Origin: an uncultured bacterium | Lineage (GTDB): Bacteria > Cyanobacteriota > Vampirovibrionia > Gastranaerophilales > Gastranaerophilaceae | Assembly: GCA_902777385.1 (NCBI GenBank) | Contig: CACYTP010000006.1 | Span: 1-64,000 of the forward strand | Direction: 5' to 3' | Length of the DNA stretch: 64,000 nt | In this document: positions 42,532 through 52,468 of the stretch, in pieces | Layout: each line of letters begins with the position of its first letter | Numbering within the stretch: the stretch's first letter is position 1 | The notes under the pieces: model-generated | What the model was told of the DNA's origin: nothing | The model's input: only the letters and a program-made list of their open reading frames with translations | Database searches by the model: none | Made by a program: the position numbers and the translations under genes

Positions 42532-44712
42532 ATGAGTAATTTAGACAAAATTATGAAACCAAAGTCAATTGCCGTAGTTGGTGCTTCTACAAAAGAACAC
42601 ACTATTGGTTCTGACATTATGAAAAGATTACAAGAATACAAATTCAAGGGTAATATTTATCCTATTAACCCTAAAGGCGGAATTATTGAAGGTTTACAGG
42701 CATACACTTCAGTTCTTGAAGTTCCGGGTGAAATTGATCTTGCTATTATCGTTGTAAATGCCAAATTCGTTTTATCTACAATTGATCAATGCCACGAAAA
42801 GGGTATCAAAGGTTTATGTGTAATTACAGCAGGCTTCAAAGAAACAGGCAAGGAAGGTGCTGAATTAGAAAAACAATTATTAGAAAAAGTTCAGGAATAC
42901 GGTATGAGATGTGTTGGTCCTAACTGCTTAGGTGTTGTAAACACATTACCTGAAGTTTCTATGGACGGATGCTTTGCTGAAAGCTTGCCTGAAAGAGGAC
43001 ACATCGGATTTGTTTCTCAGTCAGGTGCATTAGGCGGCGGTATTTTAAATATCTTGAAAGACCTTAACTTAGGTTTTGCACAGTTTATTTCAATTGGTAA
43101 TCAGGCTGATGTTAACGCTGAAACAGCTATGGAATACTGGGAAAACGAAGATGATGTTGAACAGATTTTGTTGTATATGGAGTCTATTCAAAATCCTTCA
43201 AACTTCCGTAAATTAGCATCAAGAATTTCTAAGAAGAAACCAATCTTGGCATTAAAGGCAGGTCGTTCTGCTGCAGGTGCAAGTGCGGCATCTTCACACA
43301 CAGGTTCTTTAGCAGGTGCAGATAAAGCTGCTAACGCTTTATTGAACCAGTCAGGTGTTATCAGAGAATATTCTTTGAAAAATTTATTTGCAACAGCAAA
43401 AGTTTTTGCTAACTGCCCAATTCCAAAGGGTGACAGAGTAGCAATTATTACAAACTCAGGCGGCCCTGGTATTATGGCTACCGATGCAGTTTGTGAATAC
43501 GGTATGCAAATGGCTAAAATTTCAGATGCTACAAAAGAAAAATTAAGAAGTTTCTTACCATCTGCTGCTTCCGTAAAGAACCCTATCGATATGATTGCGT
43601 CAGCTCCTATTGAACACTATAAACAAACTCTGGAAACAGTAATCGCAGATGAAAATGTTGATATGATTATGGTTATTTACTTACCGTTCTTAGGTTTGAA
43701 AGATATTGATGTAGCTAAGGCCGTTATGGAAATTAAAGCTCAATATCCGCAAAAACCTGTTATCGGTGTATTTATGACTAAGAGTGAATTCTTCACAGCG
43801 TTGTCTGATATGAATGTTAATATGCCGTTCTTTATGTACGCTGAAGAAGCAGCAGACGGATTTAACAGATTAAATCAACAGAGAAAATGGATTGAAAGAC
43901 CTGTTGGTGAATATCCTACATTTGATGTTGATAAGAAGAAAGCTGCTGAAATTATTGCTCAGTCATTGAGAGAAGGCAGAGAACAACTTACAACCCGTGA
44001 ATCAATTGATGTTTTGGATGCTTATGGTATCAGAGTTTGTAAGTCAGGTTTTGCAACAACTGAAGATGAAGCAGTTTCAATTGCTGATTCTATCGGATAC
44101 CCTGTTGTAATGAAGATGACTTCAAAAACTACTTCACACAAAACTGATGTTGGCGGTGTAAGAGTTAATATCCAATCTGCAGAACAGTTAAGAGCAGAAT
44201 ACCAAGACTTGATTTCAAAACTTGAAGCAAAAGGTTTGCTTGACGGTTTGGAAGGCGTAATCATTCAGGAAATGGTTAAAGGCAGCCGTGAGATGGTTTG
44301 CGGTGTTGCAACAGATCCTCAATACGGACACATGATGATGTTCGGTTTGGGTGGTGTATTTATTGAAGTTATGAAGGACGTAACTTTCAGAATGGCACCT
44401 TTGAGTGATGTCGATGCTTCTGAAATGATTAAGTCAGTTAAGGCTTATAAATTGTTAGAAGGTGCAAGAGGTACAACTCCTGCACAAATGGATCAAATTC
44501 AGGAAACTTTATTGAGATTATCTCAATTGGTTGCTGATTTCAGCTTCATTACAGAATTGGATATCAACCCGTTGTTGATTTCTGAAAAAACAGGTGAAGG
44601 TATTGCCGTTGACGGACGTATCAAAGTTAAGATGGAAGATGCTAAAAAATTCTTTGAATGTCATTGCGGTGAAGGTTGCGAATGCGGTGAAATTTGCACT
44701 TGCAGCAAGTAG
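42532..44712 (+). CDS. ADP-forming acetyl-CoA synthetase (acyl-CoA ligase), fused subunits, with Cys-rich tail
   Basis: The enzyme interconverts acetyl-CoA, ADP and phosphate with acetate, CoA and ATP, giving ATP in fermentation. The CoA-binding domain (PKSIAVVGASTKEHTIG), ligase domain (SHTGSLAGAD with the phospho-His) and an ATP-grasp domain (from about 490: YGIRVCKSGF, VIIQEMVKGSREMVCGV) are fused in the alpha-beta order. The last 17 residues (710-726) are three CxC pairs separated by three residues, an unusual addition that could bind metal. GAAAGGATG before the ATG gives the start, and the codon use is that of a highly expressed gene. Confidence 0.92.
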   Translation: MSNLDKIMKPKSIAVVGASTKEHTIGSDIMKRLQEYKFKGNIYPINPKGGIIEGLQAYTSVLEVPGEIDLAIIVVNAKFVLSTIDQCHEKGIKGLCVITAGFKETGKEGAELEKQLLEKVQEYGMRCVGPNCLGVVNTLPEVSMDGCFAESLPERGHIGFVSQSGALGGGILNILKDLNLGFAQFISIGNQADVNAETAMEYWENEDDVEQILLYMESIQNPSNFRKLASRISKKKPILALKAGRSAAGASAASSHTGSLAGADKAANALLNQSGVIREYSLKNLFATAKVFANCPIPKGDRVAIITNSGGPGIMATDAVCEYGMQMAKISDATKEKLRSFLPSAASVKNPIDMIASAPIEHYKQTLETVIADENVDMIMVIYLPFLGLKDIDVAKAVMEIKAQYPQKPVIGVFMTKSEFFTALSDMNVNMPFFMYAEEAADGFNRLNQQRKWIERPVGEYPTFDVDKKKAAEIIAQSLREGREQLTTRESIDVLDAYGIRVCKSGFATTEDEAVSIADSIGYPVVMKMTSKTTSHKTDVGGVRVNIQSAEQLRAEYQDLISKLEAKGLLDGLEGVIIQEMVKGSREMVCGVATDPQYGHMMMFGLGGVFIEVMKDVTFRMAPLSDVDASEMIKSVKAYKLLEGARGTTPAQMDQIQETLLRLSQLVADFSFITELDINPLLISEKTGEGIAVDGRIKVKMEDAKKFFECHCGEGCECGEICTCSK

Positions 44713-44737
44713 TTTGTTACCTGAAATATGATATAAA

Positions 44738-44775
44738 ATAAAAGAGGTTATTCTTTTGAATAACCTCTTTTTTAT
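44738..44775 (+). terminator. Terminator after the acetyl-CoA synthetase gene
   Basis: AAAGAGGTTATTC and GAATAACCTCTTT pair around TTTT, followed by more T. Confidence 0.92.
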
Positions 44776-44834
44776 ACTTTTTCCTAATGAAATATTAATT
44801 TATCACAGTTAAAATTTTATAAAAGGAGAAAAGT

Positions 44835-45125
44835 ATGAAAAATTTAATTTATTTTGTTTTATTAATACAAATGTTTGGATTACCTATATATGCGGCTTGT
44901 CCTCTAGGGGGTGCTTGTGCTCCAACTGATTCCGGACAGAATACTCTTTTTGAAAATCGTTTCGTCCCAGATAATCAGGGAAATTTGCAGCAGCCAAACA
45001 ATTTGCAGAATACAATTATCAATCCGTACAATAATCAGGATTTTAATTCAAATAATATACAGGACAAGAATTTTAGCCAACGTCAATTTGAACGGGATTG
45101 CCAGTTCGGTGTATGTTTACCATAG
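44835..45125 (+). CDS. Small secreted Asn/Gln-rich protein, 96 aa
   Basis: A signal peptide (first 21 residues, ending YAA) is followed by CPLGGAC, an Asn/Gln-rich low-complexity middle (about residues 50-78) and CQFGVCLP at the very end. Four cysteines lie at the two ends, so they could form disulfides or a metal site. AAAAGGAG precedes the ATG. Convergent with the LptF/G gene, five bases apart. Family not recognised. Confidence 0.6.
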   Translation: MKNLIYFVLLIQMFGLPIYAACPLGGACAPTDSGQNTLFENRFVPDNQGNLQQPNNLQNTIINPYNNQDFNSNNIQDKNFSQRQFERDCQFGVCLP

Positions 45126-45130
45126 ATTGA

Positions 45131-46270
45131 TTATATAGTATAAACCTTTTTATAATACATTATAGCCCCAAGTATTGTTAATACAATGTTAGGCATCCAT
45201 GCTGCCAATATTGGAGAAATTGCCCCTGCCTCCCCAAACGATATAGATAATGCTCTGATTAAATAGTAAGTAAAAATGATAAAAATAGAGAACAGAAATC
45301 CTCTGTTATATCTTACTCTAGGCGGAGTAATAGCAAGAGGAACACCGACCAGTACAAGCACAATTGTCGTAATTGGTAGTGCGAGCTTATCGTAAAGCTC
45401 AATAATAATTCTGTTTCGGTCTTCCTGATCAAAATTATGCAAACCCTTTGCAATATATTTAAGTAATTTTGAAAAATTCATTTCTTTTGCCAGATTTTTA
45501 TTTAATTGTCTGGATAAATCAAGTCCGAATTTTACGTTAGAAGTTTCAAACAAAGTTGTATTTAACACGTTTCCTTTATCGCCGATAGTGTACACAGCTC
45601 CTTTATAAAAATCCCAACCTGCAGGGGTAGTCTTACCGGTATTAGCTTGCAAAACCTGTATAGTATCTTCTTTTGAAGTATCTAAGACGGTTATATTATA
45701 TAGTATTTTATCTTTGCAATTACCAACATAAAATAATCTTCTCAAAACACCGTTTTCACCTGTTTCTTTAAATACAAAATTTTCTTTCCCGTCAGGTACG
45801 TTCTTCTGACTCAATGACCATAGTGCCAAATCTTTTGAATATTTTGTTGCAACAGGAACAATTGTTTCATTTATCACAAAACTGCATATACACATTACCG
45901 TTGCAAAAATGAATATGGGTTTTGCAATACGGTTTATGCCGATTCCGCATGCTCTTAAAACCGTTATCTCAGAATCAAGGCTAAGTTTATTCAAAGTCAT
46001 GACAGTAGATAATAATACCCCCATTGGTATTGTCATTACAACGACAGACGGAAGGTTTAGAATTATCATAAGAAATGCTACATGGAACGGAATTCCAAAC
46101 ATTGAAATTTGTTTAATTAACGTAATAAAAGTGTCAGACGCAAATATAATGGATGTAAAAACAAATACCCCCATTAAAAAAACTTCAATAACCTGCTTCA
46201 GTATATATCTGTCAAGGACAGTTATCTTTCTGAGCTTTCTTCTTAATTTATAGGAATAATCAACTGTCAT
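45131..46270 (-). CDS. LPS export permease LptF/LptG family, 379 aa
   Basis: LptF and LptG form the membrane part of the LptB2FG exporter that extracts LPS from the inner membrane. The N-terminal RYILKQVIEVFLMGVFVFTS, the conserved NLPSVVVMTIPMGVLLSTVM and LSLDSEITVLRACGIG, a periplasmic jellyroll domain, and three C-terminal helices match the YjgP/YjgQ family. Which of the two it is cannot be settled; a second copy and lptB are not in the window. Confidence 0.9.
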   Translation of the reverse strand: MTVDYSYKLRRKLRKITVLDRYILKQVIEVFLMGVFVFTSIIFASDTFITLIKQISMFGIPFHVAFLMIILNLPSVVVMTIPMGVLLSTVMTLNKLSLDSEITVLRACGIGINRIAKPIFIFATVMCICSFVINETIVPVATKYSKDLALWSLSQKNVPDGKENFVFKETGENGVLRRLFYVGNCKDKILYNITVLDTSKEDTIQVLQANTGKTTPAGWDFYKGAVYTIGDKGNVLNTTLFETSNVKFGLDLSRQLNKNLAKEMNFSKLLKYIAKGLHNFDQEDRNRIIIELYDKLALPITTIVLVLVGVPLAITPPRVRYNRGFLFSIFIIFTYYLIRALSISFGEAGAISPILAAWMPNIVLTILGAIMYYKKVYTI

Positions 46271-46402
46271 AGTGCAATTATATTAAAAACAAAATATTTA
46301 ATCAATTATGTTTAGTAATATTATCATTAGCAAAATTCTTTATCCGGCAGGGTAATATACAGCTAAATTTATGATGATATTATGTAATGGGGGATATATT
46401 AA

Positions 46403-47224
46403 GTGGAGTTCTTATTGATAGTGTTATTACTATTGTCTGCTGCAGGACTAATTATAATTATTACTTCAATCAGAGGTAATAAGATACGTTTAGATAATCA
46501 AAGCAGTAACCTTAATAAAGATAATGACAGAGAAACGTACTTTGCAACATTGGTGCATGACCTAAAAACTCCGGCTTTTGCACAAATAAGGACTATGGAT
46601 TTATTATTAAAAGGTTATTTCGGTAAACTAAATGATACACAAACACAGGTAATTAAAGAAACTCTTGCTTCTGAGAAATACATGGCGGACATTGTAACAA
46701 ATATTTTGACTACATACAAATGCGAAGAGAATAAACTAAAATTGGAAATATCCTGTTTTGATGCTGCAGATGTACTTAATGGTATATATAATTCTATAAA
46801 ATCACTTGCGGAAGAAAATAATCAAATTTTGAACATTAATTATCATTGTTCTAATTTGTTTTGTTTTGGTGATAAATTGCAGATTTCCAGAGTAATGAAT
46901 AATTTAATTTCAAATGCAATCAAATACGGTTTCAAAGACAGTATAATAAATGTTAATTTAAATATTAATGATTATCAATTGGAGTTTAATGTTGAAAATC
47001 AGGGATATCCTATTCCGAAATCAAAATTAGATAAGATATTTGAAAAATACACAGGGGGAATGGCTCATTACAATTCAGCGAGTACCGGTTTAGGGTTGTA
47101 TTTATCAAAACGAATTATTGAATTGCACAAGGGTAAAATTTATGCTAAAAGTTCAAATAACGGTAAATGTGTGTTTGGTTTTGTACTGCCTTCAAAGTCT
47201 AAAAACCTTTTACCTTCAAAATAA
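46403..47224 (+). CDS. Orphan sensor histidine kinase, 273 aa
   Basis: One N-terminal membrane helix (residues 2-23) is followed directly by a HisKA domain with HDLKTP (H52) and a HATPase domain (N box NNLISNAIKYG, G1-type ENQGYPIPKSKLDKIFEKY, G2 STGLGLYLSKRI). There is no sensor domain, so the signal may come from the membrane or a partner. No response regulator is adjacent. The GTG start follows GGGGGA. Its stop abuts the stop of the convergent priA. Confidence 0.88.
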   Translation: MEFLLIVLLLLSAAGLIIIITSIRGNKIRLDNQSSNLNKDNDRETYFATLVHDLKTPAFAQIRTMDLLLKGYFGKLNDTQTQVIKETLASEKYMADIVTNILTTYKCEENKLKLEISCFDAADVLNGIYNSIKSLAEENNQILNINYHCSNLFCFGDKLQISRVMNNLISNAIKYGFKDSIINVNLNINDYQLEFNVENQGYPIPKSKLDKIFEKYTGGMAHYNSASTGLGLYLSKRIIELHKGKIYAKSSNNGKCVFGFVLPSKSKNLLPSK

Positions 47225-49543
47225 TTACAATATATCAAGAGGATCAACATCAACAGCAAGTTTAACGTCTTTTGGCATAGTTATTTTTCCGAGAAAGCCG
47301 GATATGAATTGGTGTCCTTTATTGTCTAATTTGTTTTTGATAATTATTTGAAATCTGTACTGACCGTTTATTCTTTCAATTACGCATGGTGTAGGACCTA
47401 AGACTTCAAGCCTTTCGGATACTCCGTACTTTTCTATTATGGTGCATAAACTCAAAGCAATTTCTGCGGCAGCCTTTTCTGCTCTAAAATTATTTTGGGA
47501 GCTGATTATTAGTCTGACAATTCTGCTGTAAGGCGGGTAATCAAATTCTTCTCTTGATATAATTTCTTTATCATAGAATTCTCTATAATTTTGTGATTTT
47601 GCACTTTCTAAGGCATAAAATTCAGGATTATATGTCTGGAAAAATACTCTTCCTGTAAATTCGCCTCTGCCGGCTCTTCCGGCAACCTGAGTTAATAGCT
47701 GAAATCCTCTTTCGGATGAGCGGAAATCTGGTAAATTAAAGCTTGCATCAGCTGAAATTACACCAACTAAAGTTACGTTAGGATTATCAAGTCCTTTTGC
47801 AATCATTTGCGTACCAACAAGGATATCTATATCCCCTTTTTGGAAACGTTCTAATAATCTTATATGTTCACCTTTTCTAACCAGAACGTCACTGTCAATT
47901 CTTTCTACTTTATAATCCTGAAAAAGCTCCTGTACATACTGTTCAATTTTCTGTGTTCCTGTACCGCTGTTTCTTAAAGCATCAGAACCGCATTCCGGAC
48001 AGAAATCAGGGAAATATTCAGTATGATTACAGTAATGACATTTAAGCATTTGATCTTTTGAGTGCCATATCATAGGAATTGCACAATTCGGACATTCTAT
48101 AACATGACCGCAGGCTTTGCACTGAGTATAGGTTGAAAAGCCTCGCCTGTTAATTAAAAGTATTACCTGCTGTTTTTTATCAAGAGTTTCCTGAATAGCA
48201 GATTGCAGAGGTTTTGAAATAATACTTTTATATGCGGCTCTGCCGTATTCCTGCATATTAATTACTGTTACTGGTGCTATAGGTGCATTTTTATACCTAT
48301 GTTTCATCTCAAAAAGGCTGCCGGCATTGAGAGCTTTATAGTACATTGAAATATCGGGAGTTGCTGAACCGGAAATCAGAGGGCAGTTGTGAAATTCGGA
48401 TAATTTCTGGGCAACAATTCTTGCATCGTATCTTGGGGCAGGATTTGTTTGCTTATATGCACCTTCATGTTCTTCGTCTATTATTATCAATCCAATATTC
48501 TGTAATGGAGCAAATACGGCAGATCTTGCTCCGGCAAGGATTTTAATATCATTATTGTATAATCTTTGCCATACATCGTATCTCTCGCCTTCAGAAATAC
48601 TGCTGTGCCAAATCGCAACATCATGCGTCCCAAATTTTTTGGCAAGTCTTTTAGTCAACTGAGAAGCTAATGCAATTTCCGGAACCAAAAACAGAACGTT
48701 TTTGCCGGATTTTATGCAATCATCAATCAGTTTAAAATAAACTTCAGTTTTTCCGGAAGCTGTAACCCCGTGGAGTAATATTGATAACGGTGGTAACACT
48801 TCATCTTCTTTTAGCGTATCTTTTCTTTTGTAATAATTTTCTATAGAGCTTTTTATGCCTTCATAAGCAGATTTTTGTTCGGCTTCTAATTCGTATAGCG
48901 GTTCAGTATTATCAATTCTCAGTATATCCAGTGGATTTCGGTATATTTCTTCATCCGTAAGTTTTATACATCCGAGTTCTTCAAGTTTTTTAATTGTAGC
49001 TCTTGTTGTTTTTACTATTTTTTCAAAAGTTATAAGTGGAGGTTTCCCCATTTTTTCAAGTTGTTCAAGAATTTCTCTCTGCCTTTTGGTAGCTCCGGTA
49101 TAACTTATAAATTCAATGATTTGTTCTGTCTTAGAATTTTTTTCAATAAGCTTCATTGGAATTGCGGCATTTAAAACCGTAACTAAATCGCAGCAGTAAT
49201 AATTTGCAACCCATTCAAGTAATTTTAAATAATCAATCGTGAACAGAGGTTTTTCGTCAAGAATGCGGTTTATTTTTTTTGCTTTAATATTATCAGGTAA
49301 ATAATCGGAAAACCCTACACAAAAAGCGTTAATTAATCCCTGACGACCGAAAGGTACCAAAATCGCTTGTCCGATTTTAATTTTATCCTTTATTTCATCA
49401 GGGATTAAATAACTGAATGTTTTTACGCCCAAACCCGTAATATTCACCAAAGCTAAAGCATATTTGGGTGAAGTCTGCTGATTATATTCATCTGTATCAA
49501 AAAGCCGGTTTGTCTGCATAAACTGAGAGGTTTCAGCCTCCAT
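47225..49543 (-). CDS. priA: Primosomal protein N' (PriA helicase)
   Basis: PriA restarts stalled replication forks. The 3' DNA-binding domain (ALVNITGLGVKTFSYLIPDE), Walker A HGVTASGKTEVY, Walker B IIDEEHEG, and the eight-Cys zinc region (CKACGHVIECPNC, then CHYC, CPECG) are intact, with the helicase C-terminal motif TQMIAKGLD. The length of 772 aa is normal. Confidence 0.96.
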   Translation of the reverse strand: MEAETSQFMQTNRLFDTDEYNQQTSPKYALALVNITGLGVKTFSYLIPDEIKDKIKIGQAILVPFGRQGLINAFCVGFSDYLPDNIKAKKINRILDEKPLFTIDYLKLLEWVANYYCCDLVTVLNAAIPMKLIEKNSKTEQIIEFISYTGATKRQREILEQLEKMGKPPLITFEKIVKTTRATIKKLEELGCIKLTDEEIYRNPLDILRIDNTEPLYELEAEQKSAYEGIKSSIENYYKRKDTLKEDEVLPPLSILLHGVTASGKTEVYFKLIDDCIKSGKNVLFLVPEIALASQLTKRLAKKFGTHDVAIWHSSISEGERYDVWQRLYNNDIKILAGARSAVFAPLQNIGLIIIDEEHEGAYKQTNPAPRYDARIVAQKLSEFHNCPLISGSATPDISMYYKALNAGSLFEMKHRYKNAPIAPVTVINMQEYGRAAYKSIISKPLQSAIQETLDKKQQVILLINRRGFSTYTQCKACGHVIECPNCAIPMIWHSKDQMLKCHYCNHTEYFPDFCPECGSDALRNSGTGTQKIEQYVQELFQDYKVERIDSDVLVRKGEHIRLLERFQKGDIDILVGTQMIAKGLDNPNVTLVGVISADASFNLPDFRSSERGFQLLTQVAGRAGRGEFTGRVFFQTYNPEFYALESAKSQNYREFYDKEIISREEFDYPPYSRIVRLIISSQNNFRAEKAAAEIALSLCTIIEKYGVSERLEVLGPTPCVIERINGQYRFQIIIKNKLDNKGHQFISGFLGKITMPKDVKLAVDVDPLDIL

Positions 49544-49560
49544 TATATTATCTGTTAATC

Positions 49561-49791
49561 TTATACTGCCATAAACTCTTGTTTAGCTTGTTCAATTGCT
49601 TCTGTCAAAGTGTCTAATTGATCAGCAGTGAAAGTTACACCCTTCTTTGTAGGAATCCATGTTGAACCGCCGTCATTCGTAAAAAATATTCTCATATTAA
49701 GATAGCTTGTTCCTTTATATTCGCTTAAAGAAATCTGTAATTGTTCTGTTTCGCTTCTTTCTATAGTAGCTAAAATTTTTGCATCTGCCAT
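49561..49791 (-). CDS. PC4/YdbC-like ssDNA-binding protein, 76 aa
   Basis: LSEYKGTSYLNMRIFF, then STWIPTKKGVTFTADQL and TEAIEQA match the PC4 (transcriptional coactivator p15) fold, a small dimeric single-strand DNA-binding domain found in some bacteria (YdbC). GAGAAAAA-type SD precedes the ATG. It lies 17 bases upstream of priA on the same strand, so the two are likely cotranscribed, which fits a DNA-metabolism role. Confidence 0.85.
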   Translation of the reverse strand: MADAKILATIERSETEQLQISLSEYKGTSYLNMRIFFTNDGGSTWIPTKKGVTFTADQLDTLTEAIEQAKQEFMAV

Positions 49792-49981
49792 GTTTTTTCT
49801 CCTTAACTAAACCATCATAACAAACATATCATATCATGAAAAAATAAAATGGCTTGTGCATGTCTATATTTTTGATTAGATTTTGTTTTGAACAATAATT
49901 GTATGTATTTCGTTATATTTACATATATATCTGTTTGTTGTATATTTTTAGTATGAATTAAGACAGTAGAGGGGAATATAA

Positions 49982-52462
49982 ATGCAGGTATCAGTAAATT
50001 GGTTAAACGAATTTGTAGATTTATCGAATATAGAAGATTCTCAATTGGCTCATGAGTTGACTATGAGTGGCTTAGAAGTTGAGAGTATTGAGGAAGTTAA
50101 GCCTCAGTTTACAAATATAATTACGGTAAAAATAGAAAAAATAGATAATCATCCGAATTCGGATCATTTACATCTTGTAACTGTTAATACCGGTTCTGCA
50201 ATAAAAACTGTTGTGTGCGGTGCTCAAAACATACAGGTCGGTCAAATAGTACCTTATGCAAGTGTAGGCAGTAAAGTTTTAGACAGAAAAACCGGGGAGC
50301 AATTTGAACTTACTCCTGCTGTTATTCGTGGTGTAGAATCACAAGGAATGCTGTGTTCAGCCGATGAACTCGGAGTTTCCGAAAGAAACTATCAGCAAGA
50401 AGACGGGATTTTAGTCCTAAACAGAATTTTCCCTGATGTTAAATTGGGCGAAAAAGTGGAGGATGTTCTTGGTTTTGAAAAAGATACGGTAATAGATGTT
50501 GCACCTACCGCAAATCGTGGTGACCAGATGTCTGTTATTGGTGTTGCCAGAGAATTAAGTTCTTTGTTTAATACTCCGCTGAAATTTAATCCGATTGAAT
50601 CTACAAGGGATTTGTCTACTGATAAATTTAAGGTTGAGATTATTGATAAAGATGTTTGTAAATATTATTCACTCGGTATTTTGAAGAATATAAAAATCAA
50701 GCCGTCTCCTGACTGGATGCAGAAAAGACTGCTTGCTTCAGGGGTTCGTGCAATAAATAATGTTGTTGATATCACGAATTATGTTATGTTGGAATATGGT
50801 TGCCCGATGCACGCATTTGACTATGATAAACTGGACGGATACCTTTGCGTTAGACGTGCTAAAGAAGGCGAAAAACTGGTTACTTTGGATGAAGTTGAAC
50901 GAACTTTAACAAATGATACCGTTGTTATTGCAACAAAAGATAAACCTGTATGCTTAGGCGGTGTGTTTGGCGGTTTGAATTCTGAAATTGATGAAAATAC
51001 TAAAGCTCTTGCTCTGGAGGCTGCATATTTTACCCCTGCTACAAACAGAAAAAGTGCAAGAAGTGTCGGTTACAGAAGTGAGGCCAGTGCAAGATATGAA
51101 AGAGGGATTGATATTGAAGCTGTTAAGCCTGCACTAATGCGTGCTATTCAGTTATTAATCGAGTTAGCGGATGCAGAAGTTGTTGGTGTTGTTGAAGATG
51201 GGGAAAATAAGCTTGAACCTATTGAGATTACACTAAGATATAACCAAGTTGCAAATCTTTTGGGATGTGAAATTGCTCCTGAAAGATGTGATTCAATATT
51301 AGAAAATTTGGGATTCAAAAAGCTCGGCGGAAATGTTGCGGCTGCAAAATTTTTGGTTCCTTCTTTCAGGGCTTATGATGTTACAAGAGAAGTTGATTTG
51401 ATTGAAGAAATCGCAAGAATCAACGGTTATGATAAAATTACACCGACTCTTCCGCAAAAAATGATGACTCCTGTTATTTCTCAGGAAGAAAAAGTAATCG
51501 GAAAAATTCACAATTTAATGCAGGCTGCAGGTCTTAATGAGATTATTACAACTTCATTTGTTGGGAAACCGCTTTTAGATAAATACATGCTCTCTTATGA
51601 TGATGAAAATGCTGTAAAGGTTAAAAATCCGATTAGTGAAGAATGCACAATGCTCCGTCAAAATCTTGCGGTATCTGTATTGAATTGCATGAAATATAAT
51701 TACGATAACGGTCAAAAGAATTTCTGGGCTTATGAAATAGGTAAAACTTATATTAAAGAAAAAGAAGCCGATGAAAAATTTTCAGGCGTAAAAGAAACTC
51801 AGATATTGCAGGGTATCTTGACAGGTGAAGTTGAAAATTCAAAATGGCAGGTTAAATCTATGCCGGACTTCTATACTGTAAAAGGTATTGTAGAGAATCT
51901 TTTTGACGAATTCGGTATTCAAAAACGTATAAAAATTGTTCCGTTGGAATCTTCTTCTATGAAGGACTCCAACACTGTTTTACATCCGTACAGAAGTGCT
52001 GTAATAGGGCTTCTTGGCAAGCAATTAACTGAAATTGGTTATATTGGACAAATTCATCCGCTATTAAAAGATAAATTGAAGTTAAATCAGGATGCTTTTA
52101 TGTTTAGTGTTGATGTTGACGTTTTAATATCAGTTATAAAAGAGACCGTACCAAGATTTAAGCATTTGCCGCAATTCCCTGAAGTCAAGCGTGATTTGGC
52201 TTTTGTGATAAATGAGAATGTTTCTTATGACGATATTCAGAGAGTAATTAAGAGTGGTGTACAACAAAATATTTATCAAGGCAGTGAAGTTTTTGACGTT
52301 TATCAAGGTGAAAACATCGAAAAAGGATATAAGAGTTTGGCATTCAGAATAAAAATGCTGGATGAAAATGCGACTTTGACTGATGATGTTATTGAAAGAA
52401 ATATGCAATCTGTAAGAGAAAAACTTCAAAAAGCTTATGCAGATATTTCTTTTAGGGAGTAA
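49982..52462 (+). CDS. pheT: Phenylalanyl-tRNA synthetase beta subunit
   Basis: The beta subunit pairs with PheS to charge tRNA-Phe. The EMAP-like OB fold (ITVKIEKIDNHPNSDHLHLV, VCGAQNI), B5 and B3/B4 domains (GVRAINNVVDITNYVM, HAFDYDKL) and C-terminal anticodon-binding FDX domain (FKHLPQFPEVKRDLAFVI) are in normal order; 826 aa. The gene for the alpha subunit is not adjacent, unlike the common pheST operon. GAGGGGA lies before the ATG. Confidence 0.96.
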   Translation: MQVSVNWLNEFVDLSNIEDSQLAHELTMSGLEVESIEEVKPQFTNIITVKIEKIDNHPNSDHLHLVTVNTGSAIKTVVCGAQNIQVGQIVPYASVGSKVLDRKTGEQFELTPAVIRGVESQGMLCSADELGVSERNYQQEDGILVLNRIFPDVKLGEKVEDVLGFEKDTVIDVAPTANRGDQMSVIGVARELSSLFNTPLKFNPIESTRDLSTDKFKVEIIDKDVCKYYSLGILKNIKIKPSPDWMQKRLLASGVRAINNVVDITNYVMLEYGCPMHAFDYDKLDGYLCVRRAKEGEKLVTLDEVERTLTNDTVVIATKDKPVCLGGVFGGLNSEIDENTKALALEAAYFTPATNRKSARSVGYRSEASARYERGIDIEAVKPALMRAIQLLIELADAEVVGVVEDGENKLEPIEITLRYNQVANLLGCEIAPERCDSILENLGFKKLGGNVAAAKFLVPSFRAYDVTREVDLIEEIARINGYDKITPTLPQKMMTPVISQEEKVIGKIHNLMQAAGLNEIITTSFVGKPLLDKYMLSYDDENAVKVKNPISEECTMLRQNLAVSVLNCMKYNYDNGQKNFWAYEIGKTYIKEKEADEKFSGVKETQILQGILTGEVENSKWQVKSMPDFYTVKGIVENLFDEFGIQKRIKIVPLESSSMKDSNTVLHPYRSAVIGLLGKQLTEIGYIGQIHPLLKDKLKLNQDAFMFSVDVDVLISVIKETVPRFKHLPQFPEVKRDLAFVINENVSYDDIQRVIKSGVQQNIYQGSEVFDVYQGENIEKGYKSLAFRIKMLDENATLTDDVIERNMQSVREKLQKAYADISFRE

Positions 52463-52468
52463 TATGAT

